The notes under the pieces: generated by a model
What the model was told of the DNA's origin: nothing
Databases searched by the model: none
The model's input: only the letters and a program-made list of their open reading frames with translations
Assembly: GCA_903926695.1 (NCBI GenBank)
Contig: CAIYKK010000551.1
Coordinates: 1-11,211 of the forward strand
Direction of reading: 5' to 3'
Length of the DNA: 11,211 nt
Origin: an uncultured Burkholderiales bacterium
GTDB taxonomy: Bacteria > Pseudomonadota > Gammaproteobacteria > Burkholderiales > Burkholderiaceae_C
Translations under genes and position numbers: made by a program
Part shown: positions 1 through 6,157 of the stretch, piece by piece
Layout of the letters: every line of letters starts with the position of its first letter
Numbering within the stretch: the first letter of the stretch is position 1

Positions 1-203
1 CATCTGGGAGCCGATGGGGTTTGCGGCTGGGGATCGGACGCATACGTTGTAGCTATCTTGCCTTATCAATGGGGACTCTGTCACCGTTGGCGCTGGAAAT
101 TTCAGTCATAACGGCGGGAATTTTTTTGTCTATCTTTGTGGAGGTCAATCTTTCACAGTTAACGGTAACAGAACCATCAATGTTTTAGATAGTTGGAATT
201 TTT

Positions 204-219
204 TGATCTTATTAGGTCA
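204..219. promoter_or_regulatory. Putative HipB operator, distal copy
   Basis: TGATCT-TATT-AGGTCA has the same geometry (6-base arms, 4-base spacer) as the perfect palindrome next to the hipB start. It differs from that palindrome in one of twelve arm positions. The right arm with its following A run (AGGTCAAAAA) is a 10-base direct repeat of the promoter-proximal copy. Multiple spaced operators upstream of hipBA are known in E. coli, although there the consensus is TATCC-N8-GGATA, so only the arrangement is shared. Function as an operator is inferred. Confidence 0.5.
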
Positions 220-294
220 AAAAAAAGGATACTTTTTCAAATTTGTTAACAATTTTTTCTTAATTAAATAAAAGCTAATTGGATGAATTAAATT

Positions 295-310
295 TGTTCT
301 TTTTGGGTCA
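295..310. promoter_or_regulatory. Possible degenerate HipB operator, middle copy
   Basis: TGTTCT-TTTT-GGGTCA keeps the 6-4-6 layout but matches the proximal palindrome at only 9 of 12 arm positions (4 of 6 left, 5 of 6 right). In AT-rich DNA of this length such a match could arise by chance. It is listed because it falls between two better copies. It lies just upstream of the TAAAAT at 329-334, where a repressor would interfere with polymerase. Confidence 0.25.
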
Positions 311-344
311 ATTTTAATTGTTTTGCCTTAAAATTAAGCGAAAA

Positions 345-360
345 TGACCTTTAGAGGTCA
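345..360. promoter_or_regulatory. Putative HipB operator, start-proximal perfect palindrome, overlapping the hipB ribosome-binding site
   Basis: TGACCT-TTAG-AGGTCA is a perfect inverted repeat with 6-base arms and a 4-base spacer, ending 3 bases before the hipB ATG at 364. The AGAGG at 353-357 inside the palindrome is also the best Shine-Dalgarno match for hipB, 6 bases from the ATG, and it supports that start. A protein bound here would sit at or just downstream of the transcription start. This fits the known autorepression of hipBA operons by HipB, with HipA as co-repressor. Binding itself is inferred from position and symmetry. Confidence 0.6.
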
Positions 361-363
361 AAA

Positions 364-642
364 ATGCTATCCAAAACTTCTTCTCTCTCGATGCTTGCTC
401 AACAGTTAGCGAGCGAACGCAAGCGTCAAGGCTTGTCGCGGGAACAAGCTGCCGCAGTTTGCAGTGTGAGTCCTTCTTTCATCCGTGATGCAGAAACCGA
501 TCCAGCGCGTTGTTCGCTGGGCCGGTTGCTGCAGTACATGACGGGGTTGGGCTTGTCTATGGACGTGACGGGCTGGAGTCATGTTCAGGTGCAAACAGAT
601 TTCCCGACTGATTCCCAAGATCCTGAAAGCAAAAAGCCATGA
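364..642 (+). CDS. HipB-like antitoxin, XRE-family DNA-binding protein
   Basis: This 92-residue protein is probably the antitoxin and autorepressor of the HipBA module. It would bind operator DNA as a dimer and hold HipA inactive. Residues about 10-60 form a Cro/C1-type helix-turn-helix domain, with the recognition region around REQAAAVCSVSPSFIRDAE (26-44), followed by a LGRLLQYMTGLGL segment typical of HipB dimers. The last 15 or so residues are polar and probably disordered, as in E. coli HipB (88 residues). The start at 364 has AGAGG 6 bases upstream. The stop overlaps the hipA start as ATGA (639-642). G+C is about half by eye, lower than in the downstream genes, which may reflect acquisition from elsewhere. 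Family assignment rests on the helix-turn-helix plus the adjacent hipA; the protein alone would only be called XRE family. Confidence 0.88.
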   Translation: MLSKTSSLSMLAQQLASERKRQGLSREQAAAVCSVSPSFIRDAETDPARCSLGRLLQYMTGLGLSMDVTGWSHVQVQTDFPTDSQDPESKKP

Positions 643-1928
643 TCCGTTTTCAGGTCTGGGCCAGTGCGCGGCCTATGGGCTGGTTTGGTCATGCGGCGGG
701 CGAGTTCTTTTTTGAGTACGACGCGCAATGGCTGACACAGCCGGGCGCGTATCCGCTGGCACCGCAGTTTGCGCTCACGGCCCAGCCGGTACGCGGTGCC
801 TTGGTGCGCAGCTTTTTTGAAAACCTGCTGCCCGAAGGCGAGGTGCTGGACGATGTGCTGGCCGCCTTGCAGTTGCGTGGTGCCTCGACGCTGGATATCT
901 TGGGCCATCTGGGCAAGGAACTGCCCGGCGTGCTTTCACTGTTGCCGCAAGGGGTGGTGCCGCAGGTGCAACAGAATTACCGCGAGTTGCCGCTGGCCGA
1001 ATTGAGTGCCCGGTTGACTGGTCGCGCCGCCACGCCGCTGCTGGTGTCGAACACGCAGGCCAGTATGTCGTTGCCGGGCGCGCAGGACAAGGTAGGCCTG
1101 CGCTTTGACCCCAAAGCCAGGAAGCTGTATGACAGCATCGGTGCCTCGCCCACCACGCACATCCTCAAACCCGACACACGCCAGCCGCGCTACCAGCCCA
1201 GCGCCATCAACGAATACGCCTGCATGAAACTGGCCCAGGCGCTCAAACTGCCGGTGCCCAAGGTGTGGCTGCTGCGCGTGCCCGAGGCCGCTTATGTGGT
1301 CGAGCGCTATGACCGGGAGTTGATGGTCGGCAACATCGTCAGCCTGCACCAGTTTGACGGCTGCCAGTTGCTGGGCCACGGGCCGGGCTGTAAGTACGAG
1401 CGCCAAGGTGGACTGGCGAGCCTGCCCAGGCTGGTTCACGCCTTGCGCGAGTTGCGGGTGCGTGGCAGCGACTGGCTGCAGTTCCAGCGCTGGGTGATGT
1501 TCAATTACCTTATCGGCAACGCCGACGCGCACGCCAAAAACGTCTCGGTGCTGGTCGATGACAAAGGCTACCGGCTCGCGCCGTTTTACGACCTGCTGTG
1601 TGTGCGGGTGTATGGCGACGAGGGCTTGGCGCTGTTTATCGGCGACGAAGAGACGTTTGACGCCGTGGGCGCGCATTCCTGGGAAGCGTTGTGCGCCGAT
1701 TGCGGTTTTGGTTTTGCGCCGACGCTGGCCGAATTCCGGCGCATGGCGCTGGCGCTGCTGCCCGCGTGGAACAAAGTGCAGGCCAGCGTGGCCAAAGAAA
1801 AAGGCGTGACTGAGGCCGAACTCGCCATGCTGGCGCGCATGTCGGCTGTTTTCGAGCGGCATGTGGGTCACGCCCTGTCCATGAGCGCGCCCGCGCCGCG
1901 TGGTGCCGCTCTAAACGCCAGCCCATGA
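639..1928 (+). CDS. hipA: HipA-family serine/threonine kinase toxin
   Basis: This 429-residue protein is close in length to E. coli HipA (440). E. coli HipA phosphorylates glutamyl-tRNA synthetase, blocking translation and causing dormancy; the target here is unknown. The N-terminal subdomain (about 1-105) contains the conserved FFENLLPEG (59-67). The kinase core shows SLPGAQDK (144-151), where S144 aligns with the autophosphorylated Ser150 of E. coli HipA. It also shows HILKPD (174-179) with K177 as the ATP lysine, and NEY at 191-193. GNADAHAKN (293-301) supplies the catalytic D296, and APFYDLL (314-320) the metal-binding D318. All key residues are present, so an active kinase is expected. 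The last 15-20 residues are low-complexity Ala/Pro/Ser. The start overlaps the hipB stop and the stop overlaps the next start, both as ATGA, so translation is probably coupled. Confidence 0.95.
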   Translation: MIRFQVWASARPMGWFGHAAGEFFFEYDAQWLTQPGAYPLAPQFALTAQPVRGALVRSFFENLLPEGEVLDDVLAALQLRGASTLDILGHLGKELPGVLSLLPQGVVPQVQQNYRELPLAELSARLTGRAATPLLVSNTQASMSLPGAQDKVGLRFDPKARKLYDSIGASPTTHILKPDTRQPRYQPSAINEYACMKLAQALKLPVPKVWLLRVPEAAYVVERYDRELMVGNIVSLHQFDGCQLLGHGPGCKYERQGGLASLPRLVHALRELRVRGSDWLQFQRWVMFNYLIGNADAHAKNVSVLVDDKGYRLAPFYDLLCVRVYGDEGLALFIGDEETFDAVGAHSWEALCADCGFGFAPTLAEFRRMALALLPAWNKVQASVAKEKGVTEAELAMLARMSAVFERHVGHALSMSAPAPRGAALNASP

Positions 1929-2119
1929 TCCGCTGGTTCATCGTAATTTTTCTCGCGCTGATGTTTATCAGTTGGCTCACGCCGCTGCTGCACCGGCTGG
2001 GCCTGGGGAAGCTGCCGGGCGATTTGCGCTTTCGCCTGCTCGGGCGCGAGTTCAATATTCCGCTGGGCAGCACGGTGCTGCTCAGTTTGCTGGCCAGCGT
2101 GATCAGCCACTGGGTCTGA
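1925..2119 (+). CDS. DUF2905 family small membrane protein
   Basis: This 64-residue protein is about the usual length for DUF2905. It has two hydrophobic segments (about 3-22 and 46-62) flanking a basic loop that contains the family signature GKLPGDL (28-34) and a following RFRLLGREFNIPLG stretch. It should be an inner-membrane protein with two spanning helices; no function is established for the family. The ATG overlaps the hipA stop as ATGA, and no Shine-Dalgarno-like purine run is visible in the preceding 15 bases, so expression probably depends on translation through hipA. Its stop is 6 bases from the convergent otsA stop. Whether it belongs functionally to hipBA or is a resident gene next to an inserted module cannot be told from one genome. 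Confidence 0.85.
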   Translation: MIRWFIVIFLALMFISWLTPLLHRLGLGKLPGDLRFRLLGREFNIPLGSTVLLSLLASVISHWV

Positions 2120-2125
2120 GGCGGC

Positions 2126-3511
2126 TCACTCCGGCACACACTCGGCCAGGGCGCTTAAAAACGCCTCGCGCCACCAGTGAACATCGTGGCTGCGGATGCG
2201 TTCTAACAATTGCTGGTGGCGGCGCTGGCGCTCGGCCAGCGGCATCTGCAGCGCCAGTTGAATGCTTTCTGCCGTGCCAAACGTGTCGTAGGGGTTGACC
2301 AGAATCGCTTCGCGTAGCTCCTCGGCGGCCCCGGCAAAGCGCGACAGCACCAGTACGCCCGGATCGTCCGGGTCTTGCGCGGCGATGAACTCCTTGGCCA
2401 CCAGATTCATGCCGTCGCGCAGCGGCGTCACCAGCGCCACATCGGCGGCCCGGTACAGCCCCGGCAGGCGTCTGCGGCTGACGTTGCGGTGGATGTAGCG
2501 CACCGGCATCCAGTCCAGATCGCCAAAGTCGCCGTTGATCGCGCCGCACAGGCTTTCCAGCTCCTGGCGCAGCCCGGCGTAGGTGTCCAGCGCCTCGCGG
2601 CTGGGCGAGGCAATCTGGATCAAGGTGGCGCTGCCGATGTTTTCCGGGTATTTTTTCAGCAGTTCACGAAAGGTTTTGAGGCGCTGGGGCAGGCCTTTTG
2701 AATAATCCATGCGCTCCACGCCCAGCAGCAGATGGCGGCCCGCGTATTCCTTGCGCAGGTGTGCGTGCGTCTCGCGTGCTTCTTTGGTTTGCGTCAGGGC
2801 GGCAAATTCGTCCACGTCGATGCCGATGGGAAACGCCTGGGCGTGTACCCGGCGGCCAAAAGCGCGGAACTGGTGCGCGTCGAGTTTTTCGGCCACCGCT
2901 TCCTGACCGACGTAGCTGGAAAAATGCTCCACATCGGCCTGGCTCTGAAAACCCACCACGTCGCAGGCAAACAGCGAGCGAATCAGCCATTCGTGCTGCG
3001 GCACAGCGGCCAGAATCAGCGGCGGGGGCAGCGGAATGTGCAGAAAAAACCCGATGCGCTGGCGGCAGTCCAGAGCGCGCAGCTCGGCGGCCAGCGGGAT
3101 CAGGTGGTAGTCGTGAATCCAGATCAGATCGTCGGGCTTGAGCAGCGGCACCAGCTTGCGCGCCAGCATCTGGTTGACGCGCCGGTAGCCGGCAACATAG
3201 CCCGCGTCAAAATCGGCCAGATCGAGCCGGTAATGAAACACCGGCCAGAGTACGCCGTTGCTGTAGCCGAGGTAATAGCTGTCATGGTCCTCGCGGCACA
3301 GGTCCACGGTGACGAGGCGCACGTTGCCCGCCTGACGGGTGTGAATCGCGCCTTCGCCGGGCGCGCCGCCTTCGGTGATGATGCCGCTCCAGCCGAACCA
3401 CAGCCCGCCGTCGCTTGACAGCGCCTCGCCCAGCGCCACTGCCAGACCGCCCGCCGCCGAGGCTTTGCGCGGATCAGCCACGCGGTTGGAGACCACCACC
3501 AGGCGGCTCAT
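2126..3511 (-). CDS. otsA: Alpha,alpha-trehalose-phosphate synthase (UDP-forming)
   Basis: OtsA transfers glucose from UDP-glucose to glucose-6-phosphate, giving trehalose-6-phosphate for osmotic and stress protection in the cytoplasm (GT20). With the start at 3511 the product has 461 residues, against 474 in E. coli. Visible motifs are the N-terminal SNR and GGL (21-23), LWFGWSG (37-43) and [12 protein letters not shown] (84-95). Then come WIHDYHL (131-137) with the active-site Asp, [11 protein letters not shown] (264-274) with the Arg and Lys that contact the phosphates, and [10 protein letters not shown] (366-375), which binds the nucleotide sugar. A frame 28 codons longer exists, but [10 protein letters not shown] is the typical OtsA start. 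Its ATG overlaps the upstream GH15 stop as ATGA (3508-3511). It is the last gene of otsB-GH15-otsA, and its product supplies the substrate of OtsB. Confidence 0.96.
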   Translation of the reverse strand: MSRLVVVSNRVADPRKASAAGGLAVALGEALSSDGGLWFGWSGIITEGGAPGEGAIHTRQAGNVRLVTVDLCREDHDSYYLGYSNGVLWPVFHYRLDLADFDAGYVAGYRRVNQMLARKLVPLLKPDDLIWIHDYHLIPLAAELRALDCRQRIGFFLHIPLPPPLILAAVPQHEWLIRSLFACDVVGFQSQADVEHFSSYVGQEAVAEKLDAHQFRAFGRRVHAQAFPIGIDVDEFAALTQTKEARETHAHLRKEYAGRHLLLGVERMDYSKGLPQRLKTFRELLKKYPENIGSATLIQIASPSREALDTYAGLRQELESLCGAINGDFGDLDWMPVRYIHRNVSRRRLPGLYRAADVALVTPLRDGMNLVAKEFIAAQDPDDPGVLVLSRFAGAAEELREAILVNPYDTFGTAESIQLALQMPLAERQRRHQQLLERIRSHDVHWWREAFLSALAECVPE

Positions 3512-5328
3512 ACCTGCGTGTCCCACGGCTTGGACAGGCGCACGGCGGCGTTGATGATACCGACCATCGAATAGGTTTGCGGAAAGTTGCCCCACATTTC
3601 GCCCGTCACCGGGTGCGTGTCTTCGGACAGCAGGCCGACGTGGTTGCGCGCCGCCAACATGGTTTCAAAAATCGCCCGCGCTTCGTCCTTGCGGCCTATG
3701 CGCGCCAGGGCGTCTATGCGCCAGAAAGTGCAGATGTTGAACGCCGTTTCGGGCTTGCCGAAGTCGTCGGGCGCTTCGTAGCGGCGCATGTAGGGGCCGT
3801 CGCACAGGTGTTTTTCGAGCGCGGCCAGCGTGGCGGCAAAACGCGGGTCGGACGGGTCGATAAAACCCACTTCGATCATCAGCAGCGCGCTGGCGTCCAG
3901 ATCGCTGCCGCCAAAGCTTTCGGCAAAGGCTTGGCGCGTATCGCTCCACGATTCGCGCAGGATGCGCTCGCGCATGACGGCGGCTTGGCCCTGCCAGTAG
4001 CGGGCGCGCTCGGCCTGATTCAGCTCCAGGGCGATTTTGCCCAGCCGGTCGCAGGCGGCCCAGCACATCAGTGCCGACGAGGTGTGAACGCGTGCGCGCG
4101 TGCGCAGCTCCCACATGCCCGCGTCGGGCTGGTCGTAGCGGCGCACGGCTTGCTCACCCACGGCTTCGAGGCGCAAAAATTCAGCGGCCCCGGCGCGGTG
4201 CAGCAGCCGCCGGTCGTGAAAGGCCTGGGCCGCGCCCAGCACCACGTTGCCGTACACGTCGTGCTGAAAGTGCTCCTGCGCCTGGTTGCCCACGCGCACC
4301 GGCCCCATGCTGCGGTAGCCGCCGAGGTGGCTTTGCAGCGTCTCGGGTAGCTCGCGCTCCAGCCCGATGCCGTACAGCGGCTGGATGTGGCCGCCATCGG
4401 CCTGCACCACGACGTTCCCCAGCCAGCGCAGGTATTCCTCCAGCGTGCCGACTTCCGAGAGGCTGTTGAGCGCCCGCACGACAAAAAACGCGTCGCGCAG
4501 CCAGCAAAAGCGGTAATCCCAGGTGCGCCCGCTGTGCGGCGCTTCGGGAATGCTTGTGGTCATGGCCGCGACAATCGCGCCCGTGTCCTCAAACAGCGAC
4601 AGTTTCAAAGTGATGGCGGCGCGAATCACCGCCTCCTGCCACTCCAGCGGAATGTGCAGCCGCTGGCTCCAGCGGCGCCAGTAGGAGACGGTTTCCTGCT
4701 CAAACAGCCGGGCCGTGTCGGCAATGCCGTCGCTGAGCGACTCGTCCGCGCCGAGCAGAAAGTGGTGTTCGCGGGTCAGCAAAAACGGCTGGCGCGACAG
4801 GATGTGCGAGAGCGACGCATCGGTGTTCAGCCGCAGCGTGAGCGCGTCGCCGACGTAACGCAGGTGGTTGCTGCCCTGCGTGATCATCGGCTTGGCGCGG
4901 CCCCAGTCGTAACGTACGTCCAGCAGCACCCGCATGCGCGGCGCGCCCTGCAGCGGGCGCACGCGGCGCACCAGCATCATCGGTTTAAACACCCGCGAGC
5001 GGCGGTAAAAACGCGGCGCAAAGTCGGTGATTTCCAGACTCTGGCCGCGTGTGTCAAACAGCTCGGTGCGCAGCACGGCGGTGTTGGCCTCGTAGCACTG
5101 GCGGGCGTGGGAGAAGTTTTCGATCTCGATGCCGAAGGCGCTGGCCTGATCGCTGGTGTCGAGCAGCGCGTTGAACACCGGGTCGCCGTCAAAGCGCGGC
5201 AGGCAGCACCAGACAACGCGGGCGCGGGCATCAATCAGCGCGCTGAAGGCGCAGTTGCCAATCACGCCCAGCGCCAGCGAGGGCGGCGCGGGCGGCGCGA
5301 AATGGGCGTTGTCGGTCGATGGGATCAT
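3508..5328 (-). CDS. Glycoside hydrolase family 15 protein (glucoamylase or trehalase-like)
   Basis: From the ATG at 5328 this is a 606-residue protein of the bacterial GH15 type. These inverting enzymes release beta-glucose from alpha-glucans, or, in some actinobacteria, hydrolyse trehalose. The N-terminal part (about 15-215) is the beta-sandwich domain, starting with LGVIGNCAFSALID. The (alpha/alpha)6 barrel follows, with SGRTWDYRFCWLRDA (266-280). PDAGMWELR (401-409) carries the likely catalytic acid E407, and LLSED...GNFPQTYSMVG (567-590) the likely base E569. No signal peptide is seen, so it should be cytoplasmic. The start has AAAGG about 8 bases upstream and overlaps the otsB stop (ATGA, 5325-5328); a GTG at 5373 would intrude further into otsB. 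Lying between otsB and otsA, it may recycle trehalose or trim maltodextrin or glycogen. Substrate cannot be decided from sequence alone. Confidence 0.93.
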   Translation of the reverse strand: MIPSTDNAHFAPPAPPSLALGVIGNCAFSALIDARARVVWCCLPRFDGDPVFNALLDTSDQASAFGIEIENFSHARQCYEANTAVLRTELFDTRGQSLEITDFAPRFYRRSRVFKPMMLVRRVRPLQGAPRMRVLLDVRYDWGRAKPMITQGSNHLRYVGDALTLRLNTDASLSHILSRQPFLLTREHHFLLGADESLSDGIADTARLFEQETVSYWRRWSQRLHIPLEWQEAVIRAAITLKLSLFEDTGAIVAAMTTSIPEAPHSGRTWDYRFCWLRDAFFVVRALNSLSEVGTLEEYLRWLGNVVVQADGGHIQPLYGIGLERELPETLQSHLGGYRSMGPVRVGNQAQEHFQHDVYGNVVLGAAQAFHDRRLLHRAGAAEFLRLEAVGEQAVRRYDQPDAGMWELRTRARVHTSSALMCWAACDRLGKIALELNQAERARYWQGQAAVMRERILRESWSDTRQAFAESFGGSDLDASALLMIEVGFIDPSDPRFAATLAALEKHLCDGPYMRRYEAPDDFGKPETAFNICTFWRIDALARIGRKDEARAIFETMLAARNHVGLLSEDTHPVTGEMWGNFPQTYSMVGIINAAVRLSKPWDTQV

Positions 5329-6080
5329 GCTTTGAGCCTTTCGGCCCTGCCAGTGTGAAACGCCTGCAGCCACACCAGCAGCGCCGCCACGCTGGCGCAG
5401 CGGTGGCGCGCACAGGTCGGCCCCGGTCCGACTTTGATGGCATAGCCGCCCAGGCGCTGCACCTGCTCAAACCCGTCTTCGTCCGTCGCGTCGTCGCCCG
5501 CAAAGACCGGCACGCGCCCGGCAAACGGCACCTCGGCCATGAAGGCGGCGATGGCCGTGCCTTTGCTCACACCAACCGGTTTCACGTCGATGACAAATTT
5601 GCCCTGCATCAGCTCCAGAGCGTTGCTGTCCTGCAGCGCCAGACGCATGATTTGCAGGCACAAACCGGCCAGTTCGGGCGCTTGGCGGTAATGCAGGCTC
5701 AGGGCGAGGGTTTTTTGCTCCAGCCGCAGGTCGGGGTGGAGCAGCGCCAGCGCCTGGGCGGCCTGCAGCGCGGGCGTCAGGTCAGTGGCGGGCGCGCTGA
5801 TCAGGAGTCCGTCGGCGCTGCGGCGCTGGGCGCCGTGCTCGCCCGCTGCCGGGAGCTGCAGCGGCGCCAGAAAACTGTCCACGTCGATCAGGCGCCTGCC
5901 CGACACCAGCGCCAGCGCGCCGCCGAGCTGCTGATACAGCCCGGCCAGCGTGCCCGTCAGCAGCGGTGACACGACGACCGCCTCGGGCTGCGGGGCCAGC
6001 TCGACCAGCGTGCCGTCAAAGTCCAGAAAAAGCGCCATGCCGGGCGCCGGAAGCGGAAGGGTGTTGTCAAGCAGGTTCAT
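5325..6080 (-). CDS. otsB: Trehalose-6-phosphate phosphatase
   Basis: OtsB dephosphorylates trehalose-6-phosphate to trehalose. The 251-residue product is a complete HAD-superfamily phosphatase, close to E. coli OtsB (266). FLDFDGTL (18-25) carries the nucleophile D20 and acid/base D22. VSGRR (59-63) is motif II and VSKG (171-174) provides the motif III lysine K173. GDDATDEDGF (195-204) is the metal-binding motif IV characteristic of this family. It is the first gene of the three-gene operon and starts 77 bases downstream of the slt stop on the same strand. A weak AGGG lies about 10 bases before the ATG, and no strong promoter or slt terminator stands out in the gap, so read-through from slt is possible. 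Confidence 0.95.
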   Translation of the reverse strand: MNLLDNTLPLPAPGMALFLDFDGTLVELAPQPEAVVVSPLLTGTLAGLYQQLGGALALVSGRRLIDVDSFLAPLQLPAAGEHGAQRRSADGLLISAPATDLTPALQAAQALALLHPDLRLEQKTLALSLHYRQAPELAGLCLQIMRLALQDSNALELMQGKFVIDVKPVGVSKGTAIAAFMAEVPFAGRVPVFAGDDATDEDGFEQVQRLGGYAIKVGPGPTCARHRCASVAALLVWLQAFHTGRAERLKA

Positions 6081-6157
6081 TGCCCGCTGACCCTAGCCGT
6101 ATTTTTTGCGTTCTTTTGTAGGCCGGATTCGCCTGATCGCGTGTGCGTCCCGATTTT

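Larger units (their letters stand above)
1..344. other. Non-coding leader upstream of hipBA, with a composition break near 120
   Basis: No convincing gene lies here. Bases 1-120 have mixed to high G+C; from about 120 to 344 the DNA is strongly AT-rich, unlike the rest of the window. A short frame ending at a TAG at 50-52 runs in from the left edge and could be the tail of an upstream gene, but 16 codons are too few to identify it. Visible elements are AGGTCA-type half-sites at 142-147 and 214-219, a TTGTTAACAA palindrome at 243-252, and a TAAAAT at 329-334. The TAAAAT could be the -10 box of the hipB promoter, but the best -35-like hexamer (TTGGGT, 303-308) sits 20 bases upstream, which is too far to be convincing. 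The AT-rich block and break suggest a junction with acquired DNA (inference). Confidence 0.6.

Noticed and set aside
2..52. Possible C-terminal tail of an upstream gene ending at the TAG at 50-52
   Set aside because: Only 16 codons are visible and could be chance; no assignment is possible.
69..188. 39-codon plus-strand frame with a hydrophobic stretch upstream of hipB
   Set aside because: No Shine-Dalgarno sequence, crosses the composition break, ends in the AT-rich block, and no recognisable family.
3512..3595. 28-codon upstream extension of otsA
   Set aside because: The ATG at 3511 gives the typical OtsA N-terminus and an ATGA overlap with the GH15 stop; the extension only reads through GH15 coding DNA.
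4387..5358. Long plus-strand open frame (323 codons) opposite the GH15 gene; similar long frames at 3415-4350, 2732-3418, 6824-7561 (plus) and 936-1871, 8924-9592 (minus)
   Set aside because: They mirror genuine genes with clear catalytic motifs, have no family resemblance, and are expected in GC-rich coding DNA.
6081..6157. Promoter or terminator between slt and otsB
   Set aside because: Only a 4-base stem (AGGC/GCCT, minus strand) without a U-tract and no convincing -35/-10 pair were seen.
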